Shown here piece by piece: positions 10,601 through 17,865 of a DNA stretch of 32,335 nucleotides. The stretch covers positions 1 to 32,335 of the forward strand of contig DWZZ01000029.1 of NCBI GenBank assembly GCA_019117305.1, read 5' to 3'. The position numbers were made by a program, and so were the translations under genes. Within the stretch, counting starts at the first letter, position 1. Each line of letters starts with the position of its first letter. The stretch comes from Candidatus Mediterraneibacter merdigallinarum (GTDB taxonomy: Bacteria > Bacillota > Clostridia > Lachnospirales > Lachnospiraceae). The notes under the pieces were generated by a model. That model had not been told where the DNA came from. It saw nothing but the letters and a program-made list of their open reading frames with translations, and did not search any database.

Positions 10601-12575
10601 TAAACGCAGATACAACAGGAAGAATACTCTCTGTAATCTTATCACTGTATACAAATCTGCCGTCCTGCCCCGCCTTATCCGGATTGTAATAAGAAACTTT
10701 ATCATTAACCATATTCAGCCAGTAATACTTTTCCAGATAATAATAAGCAGAATCTACATCTTCCTGTATTGCCGTGTCATTTTCCAGTACATCTGCCGCA
10801 TCTGCCAGCGCGTCTGTGAATCTGTCGCAGAAGGTTGTATTCGGATATGCAAACACCGCATCCTTTACTTCATTATAAAGCTGCTGAAGTTCGGTTTTGT
10901 CTGCCGGCGGCACCTTATCCTCAAGAGCAGCCACCGCGTCGTTGAGCTCCTGCGCGGCTTCCGAGACTTCTGACGTTGTAGCAATGACATCATCCAGAAC
11001 CTCTCTGGCCTCTTCCAGTTTCTGCTGCATCGCTGCCCAGGACTCTTCTGTATAATCATCTGCAGTCAGTCCTTCCGCCCCGACGATTGCCTCTTCAAGA
11101 GCAGAACGGTCAATAACATTCACATTGTTAATCTGTATATTCCAGAAATATGCCGTTGTTCCGTGCCAGCTGATATACAGAGAATAATTTCCCGAAGCCG
11201 GCTTTCCCGTCTGGCTTTTAATCGGGAACTCCATCTCCGTCCGATCCGGGGAAACTACAGCGCCCGCATCAATCGCGCTTTCACCTACGCCTGTACGCTG
11301 ACTCTCTGCCCCCCGCAGATCTACGCCGCTGACATGGACAACCGGTGCTGCCGTGAATTTCAGGCCGGCAATTTCAGTCTTATCTTCATTTTTGCTTAAA
11401 TCGTATGTTTTTCCTCCCGCAGTAATTGTGGCAACCGGCCGGTTTCCATATTCCGTTGATACAGAACCTGCTCCGTCGTCAGAAAGATATACAAAACTCC
11501 AGGTTCCTTCTCCGTCTGTCCCATTCATATCATAAATGCAGACAGCCCGGTAGTTTTTTGTCTCTCCGGATGCCAGAGCCGCTGTATCCCAGTTATCTGT
11601 ATAAAGCAGATGTCTTCCGTCTCTATATTCATAAATCCATTCCGTTGATCCGTCCGGGACATAATTCGTAGGGCCGTTGAGTTCAACTGTAACTCTTCCA
11701 TTTTCATAAGAAACAAAGTCTGTCATATAAATCGGAGAGATCAGTTCCGCAAGATTTTTCTCTGCCGTTTCCAGCGCATCCAGAGCTTCTGTCACGTCAC
11801 CCGCGGAAGCTTCCTCATTTTCATATACAGTCTGCGCATTACTCAAAGCAGTTTCCAGCGCATTCCAGCTGCTGATTACGTAATCTTCTTCATTCAGCCC
11901 CGCCATTTTTTCCACAACACGGTCAATTGCTTCTTTCAGTCCTGTCTTATCTGCCGGATCAGGTTGTTCCGGATTTTCAATCAGTTTATACAGCTCTACT
12001 TCCCCCGTGCTGACTACTGTTTCATGAGCAGAATTTAATGTCAGTCTGACACTTTTTGCAGGAACTGCAGAAAAACTGATGTCCGTCCATGTCAGAGAAT
12101 TGTCAGTTACTGCCTGGTCTGCTGTCTGTATATAGCTGCTTCCGTCGGCGCTCACCTCCACCAGGCAACTGTTCGGCGCGCCATTTCCCACGCCTCCGCC
12201 TGCATTTCGCGGATGAATCCGTACTTTACACAGGTTCACCTGTTCCTCAAAGGTAAACGTATACACCTGAGGCTTTGAATTCGACGGATCGGTATAATTG
12301 CTGTTTGTGTAAGTAGTTGTGTCCCCGTCAAAACTTGCTTCCAGAGTATCGCCGTCATTTGTGGGGCCAAGAGTCTTTGCCGTCATGGACGCAATTTCAT
12401 CCAGGCCGATTTTTACTTCCCGGGATTCATTCTGCCCTGTCCCTGTTCCGCCGGGATCCGGAACGCTCTGAGCATGAGCGACAGCAGGAAGTGCAGAAAA
12501 GTTCATGCTGAATACCATTACAGCACTTAACACAGCAGCAGCACTTCGTTTCAAAACGCCCTTTCCTTTTCTCAT
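7638..12575 (-). CDS. FIVAR-repeat cell-surface protein with duplicated unknown module
   Basis: A 1645-residue secreted, probably wall-attached protein with no catalytic domain that I recognise. In order: signal peptide (about 1-36); an F5/8C-like domain (about 40-190); six FIVAR-type helical repeats (about 205-278, 487-553, 830-898, 1167-1235, 1235-1298 and 1298-1367), marked by DKxxLExAI, a central Trp and ExLxxA patterns; an unknown beta-rich domain (about 280-487); two copies of an unknown module of roughly 270 residues (about 555-828 and 898-1165); two Ig-like domains (about 1368-1548); a Pro/Glu-rich stalk; and VKTGD plus a hydrophobic helix and KKEEKKK. FIVAR regions are usual in carbohydrate-binding surface proteins and glycosidases. 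The ATG at 12575 is chosen because AAAGGAGG lies just upstream and the signal peptide starts there; the frame extends upstream to 12674. The role is probably glycan adhesion. Confidence 0.87.
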   Translation of the reverse strand: MRKGKGVLKRSAAAVLSAVMVFSMNFSALPAVAHAQSVPDPGGTGTGQNESREVKIGLDEIASMTAKTLGPTNDGDTLEASFDGDTTTYTNSNYTDPSNSKPQVYTFTFEEQVNLCKVRIHPRNAGGGVGNGAPNSCLVEVSADGSSYIQTADQAVTDNSLTWTDISFSAVPAKSVRLTLNSAHETVVSTGEVELYKLIENPEQPDPADKTGLKEAIDRVVEKMAGLNEEDYVISSWNALETALSNAQTVYENEEASAGDVTEALDALETAEKNLAELISPIYMTDFVSYENGRVTVELNGPTNYVPDGSTEWIYEYRDGRHLLYTDNWDTAALASGETKNYRAVCIYDMNGTDGEGTWSFVYLSDDGAGSVSTEYGNRPVATITAGGKTYDLSKNEDKTEIAGLKFTAAPVVHVSGVDLRGAESQRTGVGESAIDAGAVVSPDRTEMEFPIKSQTGKPASGNYSLYISWHGTTAYFWNIQINNVNVIDRSALEEAIVGAEGLTADDYTEESWAAMQQKLEEAREVLDDVIATTSEVSEAAQELNDAVAALEDKVPPADKTELQQLYNEVKDAVFAYPNTTFCDRFTDALADAADVLENDTAIQEDVDSAYYYLEKYYWLNMVNDKVSYYNPDKAGQDGRFVYSDKITESILPVVSAFKTARYANVNTEPDILKGYYEGFAEAEKHGAETADPDLRGVEFGFNAEDDFDTKTALDPGNYGHFEITGQEFVSDAAGNVSVKVFIRFVNDGISPVTGEEGDEYSVSEMTKASCRVAYESPSQKGSKGISGKDNLNGSYGNGFIGEVTVPLDSVISLTVEDSVMPGFFRVQKFTAADKTELETAINAAEALDEENYTEDFWAAMQEKLEAARIVRDNVLAVQSEVDDAADALNNAREALVPDTDKAALQKLYDEVKDAQFDYPAQSYYKGFTNALNRAGTVLEDEKAFQSEVDTAYNTLEKYYWLNMLNDKVAYYNPDKEGEDGRFIYSDKLTESILPVVAAFQEGSNVSSGASTEKILTCYNAFVDAEKLIQTAESDLRGTEVGFNADAMDPDNYGHFEITGQEFVVGEDGVVRVKVSFKFVNDGIDPISGEQGKPFSLSDMGDLSCRVAYESPSETGSKGVDYQGPLDGNIKNGIEGYFTVDQDSAVNLYFYRTAYMPGYYRVQKFEEADKSALEAVVSEAEALNKEDYLTDPWGVMEEKLQEAKAVLDDPLASDTEIADAAQALRDAIDALVKRADKTELEAAINAAEDLKEEDYTEESWTEMQEKLEAAKEVMDDPEAAQTQADDAAKALNDAVDALAVDKTALEEAMKTAEEAIGKEYIYQHDDTWDDFLTACKHAEDVYENPDAEGADVRKAAEDLISRYNELVFESEAPAAWFVIGNTETAIEENALLNETFDLKFTDNGRLLQFVLNGTEFRLDGTEDGVLFEDIQDVLNEGNGGDGKNILIVRDCVPPAGGVYPTERTYTFYFDQTAPTAEVAYSTEEPTDGDVVVTITFDEPLAGTNLPEGWILSDNGLIAVKTYQENTEEKAVFTDTAGNAVTAEIRITNIDKTTQEPEEPEDPEKPENPENPGQPEKPDGPKEPDKQNDPGKKPEQSGSKEDSDKEGGKAAVKTGDNANPGVYVSVMALSAAAAAVIIRKKEEKKK

Positions 12576-13217
12576 CTTTTTTCCTCCTTTTCCTACTAAA
12601 TAACTTCCCGGAATCTTCTGCCCTGATTTTATAAGGCTTTCGGACCCTTCTCTCAAAAATTTCTTTTTCCGCACAATATTCAGTTGTCAAATTTCGGTTA
12701 GTATCCCACTCATCGAGATTCCAAGAAGTTATTTTCCCCTCTTTCGGGGTTTCCGTTATTTTTGCCATATTTATCAATGGCAGCTACTTATATATTAGCA
12801 TTTTTCACAATGTTCAGCTTGCATATTTTATCTTTTCATTTATATTAATTAGTTATTTTTAGTTTATCTCCATTTTTTTGTTTATATTTCACGTTCCCGA
12901 TTGTCTTCGCATATTTATGTCAGATATTCACAACGCAAAAGAACATCTCTGTTTTTTCTATATCCCCTGTTTCAAAAGTAACCCGGCTATATGATACACA
13001 TCAGAAATAAACGGACAGACCACCCTCACGCCTGCAATATCCATAATATTTTCAGCCATTCCACTGATTGTAAACGTAACTTCCTGACGGATTATTTTCT
13101 CTTTTATACTTTCCGGAGACTTTACCCTGCTGTTAATAGATTCAATAGGATTTCGGTCATTACAGGCCTCAAAAATAAAAAAATCCCGAAAAACATTGAT
13201 TTTTCGGGATTTTTGAG
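12576..13217. other. Leader and promoter region of the FIVAR gene
   Basis: No gene is convincing here apart from the tRNA-Cys terminator at 13171-13213. On the minus strand the leader contains a GAAA-capped hairpin, CCCC-GAAAGA-GGGG (about 12736-12749), and then a purine-rich stretch before the RBS at about 12580-12587. An A/T-rich zone at 12780-12900 includes TATATA-like boxes and probably holds the promoter, but I cannot choose one hexamer pair. I compared the leader with the c-di-GMP-I fold and did not find its conserved core. Confidence 0.5.
13171..13213 (-). terminator. Intrinsic terminator of tRNA-Cys
   Basis: On the minus strand, 5 bases past the tRNA, ATCCCGAAAAA pairs with TTTTTCGGGAT around a 6-base loop and runs into TTTTTTTATTTTT. 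This is a classic intrinsic terminator. Confidence 0.85.
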
Positions 13218-13289
13218 AGGCGCAGACCGGATTTGAACCGGTGCATCAGGGTGTTGCAGACCCACGCCTTACCGCTTGGCTACTGCGCC
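13218..13289 (-). tRNA. tRNA-Cys (anticodon GCA)
   Basis: A 72-base cloverleaf reads GGCGCAG at the 5' acceptor and CTGCGCC plus discriminator T at the 3' end. The D arm is GCC/GGC, the anticodon loop CTGCAAC holds GCA, and the T arm is ACCGG-TTCAAAT-CCGGT. The CCA end is not encoded. It has its own promoter (13344-13372) and terminator (13171-13213), so it is a single-gene transcription unit. Confidence 0.95.
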
Positions 13290-13343
13290 TTACTATAAAT
13301 ATCTGTACATGATGCACTGTTATTATATTCATGCACTTAATGA

Positions 13344-13372
13344 AGTATACCAGAATTTCAGACAAACGTCAA
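13344..13372 (-). promoter_or_regulatory. Promoter of tRNA-Cys
   Basis: On the minus strand TTGACG (13367-13372), a 17-base spacer and TATACT (13344-13349) form a near-consensus sigma-70-type promoter about 55 bases before the tRNA. The -35 box directly abuts the T tract of the PepSY gene terminator. Confidence 0.7.
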
Positions 13373-13382
13373 ATAAAAACCT

Positions 13383-13419
13383 GCCCTTCTCCCGAAATCA
13401 GCTGTTTCGGGAGAAGGGC
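13383..13419 (-). terminator. Intrinsic terminator of the PepSY gene
   Basis: A perfect 15-bp stem (GCCCTTCTCCCGAAA and its complement) with a 7-base loop lies 63 bases beyond the PepSY stop. On the minus strand it is followed by AGGTTTTTATTT. Confidence 0.85.
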
Positions 13420-13481
13420 GGATCACATTTCGTTATGTGTTCAGCTCAATGAGAAATATTCGTCATGACCCTTCTTGCAGA

Positions 13482-14144
13482 CTAATCTCTCTCCTCGCTC
13501 CACTCAAGGATTGTTCCGGAATTCGCATCGATCTCGAAGTCATACTCGATACGATTGTAGAAAATCTCTCCTTCGTATTTGTACCTTCCGTCATCTCTGT
13601 CCAGCTCAATTTTTACATTCTGCGCAGTGGCTCCGGGCACACGGTCCAGCGCGATCTGCACTGCCTCATCCTGACTGATTGCCACGCCTGCTGATGAACC
13701 GGAATTTGCGCTGCTTTGATTCTGATCCTGCCCCGCCGTATTTTCAGTAACTGTCTGTCCCTGGGCATTTCCGCTGTCGGAAGCATCTGTCTGATCCGTT
13801 TCATTCTGAACAGAATTGCTGTTCTGTGTATCATCGACCTGAATTCCTGCATTGTTTTCGATTGCCTCTACATCAGAGCTGACAATCGCTCCGTCAGACG
13901 CCTGAATTTCGTAATCGTATTCCTTTTCTGCCGCGTCAAAGCGTATTTCATATACTTTCCTTCCGTCATCTCTGTCTTCTGATACCCTAAGTCTTGTAGT
14001 GTCGGATTCGCTGACTCCGGCGTCATTAAGCGCCACCTCCAGAGCCGCGTCTCTTCCGATGTCACTGCTGTTTCCACATCCTGTAAATACCCCTAATACT
14101 ACTGCTGACGCCAGTGCCGCTGCTGCTAAAATCTTCTTCTTCAT
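13482..14144 (-). CDS. PepSY-domain lipoprotein
   Basis: A 220-residue exported lipoprotein. The N-terminus MKKKILAAAALASAVVLGVF is a lipoprotein signal peptide, ending in VFTGC with Cys at about 23. Two PepSY-type domains follow (about 30-100 and 150-220), each holding an RDDGRxxYE or DRDDGRYKYEGEI stretch, joined by a Ser/Gln/Asn-rich linker. PepSY domains are commonly found in peptidase inhibitors and in extracytoplasmic proteins encoded beside two-component systems, and the kinase/regulator pair lies directly upstream in the same direction. Likely role: an extracytoplasmic modulator or target of that signalling system. The ATG follows AAAGGAG. The direct repeat at 14221-14238 suggests control by the neighbouring regulator. 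Confidence 0.88.
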   Translation of the reverse strand: MKKKILAAAALASAVVLGVFTGCGNSSDIGRDAALEVALNDAGVSESDTTRLRVSEDRDDGRKVYEIRFDAAEKEYDYEIQASDGAIVSSDVEAIENNAGIQVDDTQNSNSVQNETDQTDASDSGNAQGQTVTENTAGQDQNQSSANSGSSAGVAISQDEAVQIALDRVPGATAQNVKIELDRDDGRYKYEGEIFYNRIEYDFEIDANSGTILEWSEERD

Positions 14145-14220
14145 TTTTCATTTCTCCTTTCAGATATTATTCTCTATTTTTTATTCTTTGTTTTTGTTGA
14201 TTTAAATATATATGAGAAAG

Positions 14221-14238
14221 ATTAAAGCAACATTAAAG
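14221..14238 (-). promoter_or_regulatory. Candidate response-regulator box before the PepSY gene
   Basis: On the minus strand CTTTAAT occurs twice with an 11-bp period (14232-14238 and 14221-14227), upstream of a TATATATT -10-like region and about 80 bases before the PepSY start. OmpR-family regulators bind such one-turn direct repeats. The adjacent response regulator is the natural candidate. Confidence 0.5.
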
Positions 14239-14278
14239 AACGCAGTTTTTTTAATTTTTGATCATTTCTTTTTCTCTG

Positions 14279-15688
14279 TCATATTCTGTTTTCAAGTTCT
14301 GCTTCCTCATCGTCCGCCGGAATGGTAAAGGTAAACCTGCTTCCCTCTCCCGGACGGCTCTCGGCCTTCACAGTCCCTCCGTGGGCCTGTGCAATCCATT
14401 TGACCATAGAAAGTCCCAGGCCGGAATGATTTTCCCCCTGCCGGCCGGTTCTGGACGCATCCGCCCGGTAAAACCGTTCCCAGATATAAGGCAGGTGCTC
14501 CGGCTCAATCCCGATGCCGTCGTCTTCCACACATCCGATAATTTCCCTGCCGGAACGTTTCAGGGAAACAATAACATGGCCGTTCTCTTTGCTGTAAGTC
14601 ACTGCATTTGAAATCAGGTTGATCAGCATGCGGATATAAAAAGTCTCATCCGCCCGGGCATAAAGATCCGGTTCAATCCGGGTTTCTACTGTCACACCGC
14701 GCCCTTCTTCTTCCGCCAGAAGCTGCTGTTCCTCCGCTGCTATGCCGGTAAGTTCGCTGAGATTCAGATATTCTTTGTTCAGCGGCTGTCTGCCCTGATC
14801 TGCTCTGGAAAGGAACAGCAGATGAGAAATAATATCCGACATGTCCCGGGCCTTTTTCTGAATCAGCATAATCTGCTCTCGCTGCTTTGCGGAAAGTGTT
14901 TCGTCCTCCAGGCATGCGCTGCACTGAGCCAGAATCACGCTCACCGGCGTACGCAGTTCGTGCGACACATCCGATGTAAACTGTTTTTCCCGCTGAAACG
15001 CTTCCTCCAGTTCCGAAAGCATTTCGTCAAACGTATCCGCCAGCGTATAGATTTCATCCCCCCGTGTTCTGCCGCCGCCTGTAATGCCGATACGTTGGGA
15101 CAGATCTGCATCTGTCCGGATTTTTCTCACCGTATCTGTAATTTTTTTTACCGGCATCAGCGTGCGTCTGGTAAAACGGTATCCGATAAACGCCGTTGCG
15201 ACAACCAGCGCCGGCAGCAGAATAAGCGCGAACCGGATGGTAACCGTGAAGCTGGCCTCCGCATCTGTAACTGATGTAATTCCCCGTATATATACGGTAT
15301 AGTCTTCTGTCAGGCGGAAGGACATGTCATAAACATACCATTCTGTATTTCCTTCGGTAATACTCCTTACCTGTCCATCCGCGAAATCCGGCTGAGAATC
15401 AAATCCATAAGGAATTCTGCCATAAAGAAAATACATATCTTCATCATAAAGGGAAAGATATACATCCTGTGTCACAGAATAAAAATCAGAATCCAGCTGC
15501 AGTTCTCCGTTCCTGAGCCATACATCATCCGCGCTGTCCTGCACTCTTCTTTCCAGTCGGGACTGCGTGGATGACAATACTTCTCTCGTACTCAGCGAAA
15601 AAAGGATCGCAAGAGCCGCGCAGGTCACAAGAACCATAAAAAATGTATATAGAACGGTCAGTTTTAGTTTTAATGACAATCGTTTCAT
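14279..15688 (-). CDS. Sensor histidine kinase
   Basis: A 469-residue membrane sensor kinase that should autophosphorylate on His and pass phosphate to the regulator encoded just upstream. Visible parts: TM1 (about 9-31), an extracytoplasmic domain of about 120 residues, TM2 (about 155-175), HAMP, the H-box FTSDVSHELRTP with His near 240, the N-box LISNAVTYSKEN, G1 EDDGIGI, an F-box-like WERFYRAD and G2 GLGLSMVKW. All catalytic motifs are intact. The ATG overlaps the regulator's TGA as ATGA, so translation is probably coupled; the frame upstream of this Met runs through the regulator gene and is ignored. The signal sensed is unknown. Confidence 0.95.
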   Translation of the reverse strand: MKRLSLKLKLTVLYTFFMVLVTCAALAILFSLSTREVLSSTQSRLERRVQDSADDVWLRNGELQLDSDFYSVTQDVYLSLYDEDMYFLYGRIPYGFDSQPDFADGQVRSITEGNTEWYVYDMSFRLTEDYTVYIRGITSVTDAEASFTVTIRFALILLPALVVATAFIGYRFTRRTLMPVKKITDTVRKIRTDADLSQRIGITGGGRTRGDEIYTLADTFDEMLSELEEAFQREKQFTSDVSHELRTPVSVILAQCSACLEDETLSAKQREQIMLIQKKARDMSDIISHLLFLSRADQGRQPLNKEYLNLSELTGIAAEEQQLLAEEEGRGVTVETRIEPDLYARADETFYIRMLINLISNAVTYSKENGHVIVSLKRSGREIIGCVEDDGIGIEPEHLPYIWERFYRADASRTGRQGENHSGLGLSMVKWIAQAHGGTVKAESRPGEGSRFTFTIPADDEEAELENRI

Positions 15689-16359
15689 TTCTGCACCTTC
15701 AAAACATACCCGGAGCCCCGTACCGTATGAATCAGTTTTACATCGCATCCCTCGTCAATTTTCCTTCTCAGATAACGGATATAGACGTCAATTACGTTCG
15801 AGCCTCCGGCATAGTCAAAATTCCACAAATGCTGCTCCAGCCTGTCCCTGGAAAGTACGATTCCCTGATTCTGTATCATATACCTGAGAAGGGAAAACTC
15901 CTTGCCTGACAGTCGGATCTCCCTGCCCGCCCGCATCACTTTGTGAGTATCCGTGTGCAACTCCAGATCCGCCAGCCGATAACATGCTGTCGGCGCATCC
16001 CCCGGTTTTCTCAGAAGCACCCGGATCCTGGCCAGCAGCTCCTCAAATGCAAAAGGTTTAACCAGATAATCGTTTGCTCCTGCGTCCAGCCCGGTCACCC
16101 GGTCCTCAATGCTGTCCCGCGCCGTCAGAAGAAGTACCGGAGTGGCATCCCCGCGGCCACGCATCTTCTTCAGCACCTTCAGGCCGTCCGCCTTCGGCAT
16201 CATAATATCCAGCACCACTGCGTCATACCCTGCGCTTTCCAGATACTCCAGTGCCTCTTCTCCGTCAAAGCAGGAATCCACACTGTAGTGTTCCTGCGAC
16301 AGACGGGAACTGATAATCCGGTTCAGATCCTTTTCATCCTCCGCAATCAAAATCCGCAT
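15685..16359 (-). CDS. OmpR-family response regulator
   Basis: A 224-residue DNA-binding response regulator. The receiver domain starts MRILIAEDEKD (acidic pocket), with the phosphoacceptor in VVLDIMMPK (Asp near 51), the conserved Thr in LLLTARD and Lys in YLVKPF. The C-terminal winged helix runs from about 125 to the end, including LSGKEFSLLRYM and VIDVYIRYLRRKID and ending in HTVRGSGYVL. The start at 16359 has GGAGG 8 bases upstream; the longer frame to 16500 runs back through the promoter. It is the partner of the downstream kinase. Likely targets include the PepSY lipoprotein gene. Confidence 0.96.
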   Translation of the reverse strand: MRILIAEDEKDLNRIISSRLSQEHYSVDSCFDGEEALEYLESAGYDAVVLDIMMPKADGLKVLKKMRGRGDATPVLLLTARDSIEDRVTGLDAGANDYLVKPFAFEELLARIRVLLRKPGDAPTACYRLADLELHTDTHKVMRAGREIRLSGKEFSLLRYMIQNQGIVLSRDRLEQHLWNFDYAGGSNVIDVYIRYLRRKIDEGCDVKLIHTVRGSGYVLKVQK

Positions 16360-16396
16360 AACCACACCTCCTCTGTTTTTCCCATTGTTATCATAC

Positions 16397-16426
16397 AGTA
16401 TACCCTTGCATTTCCGCCATTGTAAA
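16397..16426 (-). promoter_or_regulatory. Promoter of the two-component operon
   Basis: On the minus strand TTTACA (16421-16426), an 18-base spacer and TATACT (16397-16402) lie about 40 bases before the response regulator start. It diverges from the aminopeptidase promoter. Confidence 0.6.
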
Positions 16427-16460
16427 GGGAAGAACGACCGAAGATAAGAGAACATTTTTC

Positions 16461-16489
16461 TTGACATGGAAGAATTGGAATTATATTCT
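16461..16489 (+). promoter_or_regulatory. Promoter of the M18 aminopeptidase gene
   Basis: A perfect TTGACA (16461-16466), a 17-base spacer and TATTCT (16484-16489) form a strong vegetative promoter. The transcript should begin near 16496, just ahead of the hairpin repeat at 16505-16540. Confidence 0.75.
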
Positions 16490-16504
16490 GAAAATATCAT
16501 TAAC

Positions 16505-16540
16505 AGGGGTCAGACCCTTTTGAAAAAGGGTACGTCCCCT
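16505..16540 (+). repeat. REP-like hairpin in the aminopeptidase leader
   Basis: AGGGG and ACCCTTTT on the left pair with AAAAGGGT and CCCCT on the right, around a 1-2 base loop, with a 4x4 internal bulge (TCAG against ACGT). The hairpin would lie at the very 5' end of the mRNA and stop a few bases before the AAGGAG ribosome site. Its form (G-rich foot, internal mismatch, palindromic tip) resembles REP-type elements mobilised by RAYT/TnpA-REP transposases, but no such gene is in the window. Confidence 0.6.
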
Positions 16541-16558
16541 TTAAGGAGAATTTTCACT

Positions 16559-17833
16559 ATGAACCACACAATTTCCAAAGAGCTTATTCATTTTATCGAA
16601 TCCAGTCCTTCTTGTTTCCATGCGGTGAAATTTACAGAAGATTTGCTTTTAAAGGATCATTTTACGCAATTACAGGAAAATGAAAAATGGCAGATTCAAA
16701 GGGGCGGGCGTTATTTTGTTGCACGTAATGGGTCTGCACTCATTGCTTTTACTGTTCCGGAGCAGAGCTTTTCGGGCATGCGCATTATTGCAGGCCACAG
16801 TGATTCTCCCTCCTTCAAGATCAAGGAGAATCCTGAACTGGAAACAGAGAAGCATTATATACGCCTGAACGTGGAGGGATACGGCGGCATGTTGTGCGCC
16901 CCCTGGTTTGACCGCCCGCTGTCTGTGGCCGGAAGAGTAATTATTAAGAACAAAGAGACCGGAAAGTTTGAATCCCGACTTGTAAATATTGACCGGGATC
17001 TTATTATGATTCCCAGTCTCGCCATCCACATGAACCGTGATGCAAACAAGGGATATTCCTACAATATCCAGAAGGACATGCTGCCTCTTTACGGCGATAT
17101 TTCTGCAAAAGGAACATTTCTGAAAATCACTGCTGACGCTGCCGGTGTAAAGGAAAACGAGATTCTGGGGCATGATCTGTTTTTGTATAACCGGCAAAAA
17201 GGCTGCATCTGGGGTGCTTCTCAGGAGTATATTTCCAGTCCCAGACTGGATGACCTGCAGTGTGCCTTTGCTTCTTTGAAAGGCTTTTTGTCCGCTCCCA
17301 GAGAATCTCACCTTGCTGTTTACTGTATCCTGGACAATGAGGAAACCGGAAGCAATACAAAACAGGGAGCCGCATCCACCTTCCTGTACGACACCCTGAC
17401 CAGAGCATATCGTGGTCTGGGAATGACAGAAGAGGATTATCTGGTGCACCTTGCGGACAGCTTTATGATTTCGGCTGATAATGCCCATGCCGTCCATCCC
17501 AATTATACCGATAAGGCCGATCCGTCCAACCGGCCGTTTCTGAATGGAGGAATTGTAATCAAATTCAACGCCGGGCAGAAATACTGTACCGACGCACTTT
17601 CCGCCGCCATGTTCCGGGATATATGCCGGGAAGCCGGAGTACCGGTTCAGACTTTCGCAAACCGTTCCGACATGGCCGGAGGTTCCACTCTGGGAAATAT
17701 CTCAAACACACGGGTAGCGCTGAACACTGTTGACATCGGCCTTCCTCAGCTTGCCATGCACTCCCCGTATGAAACTGCCGGAACAAAAGACACCGGATAT
17801 CTGATAAAAGCAGCAGAGAAATTCTTCCTATAG
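16559..17833 (+). CDS. M18 family aminopeptidase
   Basis: A 424-residue cytosolic dinuclear-zinc aminopeptidase, expected to trim N-terminal (often acidic) residues from peptides. Metal and catalytic residues are visible in order: IIAGHSDSP (His near 80), RLDDLQCAF (bridging Asp), DNEETGS (catalytic and metal Glu), SADNAHAVHPN (Asp) and AMHSPYE (last His). Length is normal for the family. The start at 16559 is chosen for AAGGAG upstream; the frame extends back to 16466 through the promoter and hairpin and is not used. It is a single-gene transcription unit with its own promoter and a terminator overlapping its last codons. Confidence 0.95.
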   Translation: MNHTISKELIHFIESSPSCFHAVKFTEDLLLKDHFTQLQENEKWQIQRGGRYFVARNGSALIAFTVPEQSFSGMRIIAGHSDSPSFKIKENPELETEKHYIRLNVEGYGGMLCAPWFDRPLSVAGRVIIKNKETGKFESRLVNIDRDLIMIPSLAIHMNRDANKGYSYNIQKDMLPLYGDISAKGTFLKITADAAGVKENEILGHDLFLYNRQKGCIWGASQEYISSPRLDDLQCAFASLKGFLSAPRESHLAVYCILDNEETGSNTKQGAASTFLYDTLTRAYRGLGMTEEDYLVHLADSFMISADNAHAVHPNYTDKADPSNRPFLNGGIVIKFNAGQKYCTDALSAAMFRDICREAGVPVQTFANRSDMAGGSTLGNISNTRVALNTVDIGLPQLAMHSPYETAGTKDTGYLIKAAEKFFL

Positions 17834-17852
17834 GGAGAATTTCTCTGCTGCT
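17810..17852 (+). terminator. Bidirectional terminator overlapping the aminopeptidase stop codon
   Basis: A roughly 19-bp stem (GCAGCAGAGAAATTCT and its complement, extended by a wobble pair) with a TATA loop contains the TAG stop codon of the aminopeptidase. On the plus strand CTTTTTCTTTCC follows; on the minus strand TTTTAT follows. It can end both the aminopeptidase transcript and the convergent five-gene operon. Confidence 0.85.
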
Positions 17853-17865
17853 CTTTTTCTTTCCT

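Noticed and set aside
7638-12575. Internal repeats of the FIVAR gene as a possible CRISPR or minisatellite
   Set aside because: The repeats are diverged protein-domain copies of 60-270 residues in one open frame, not short identical DNA repeats with spacers.
12576-12780. c-di-GMP-type riboswitch in the FIVAR gene leader
   Set aside because: A GAAA-capped hairpin is present, but the conserved GACGCAAAGC-type core and its tetraloop receptor are not.
12991-13236. Open frame of 81 codons on the plus strand
   Set aside because: It runs through the tRNA terminator into the tRNA and has no RBS.
16670-17497. Open frame of 275 codons on the minus strand
   Set aside because: Antisense shadow of the M18 aminopeptidase, whose catalytic residues are all intact on the plus strand.
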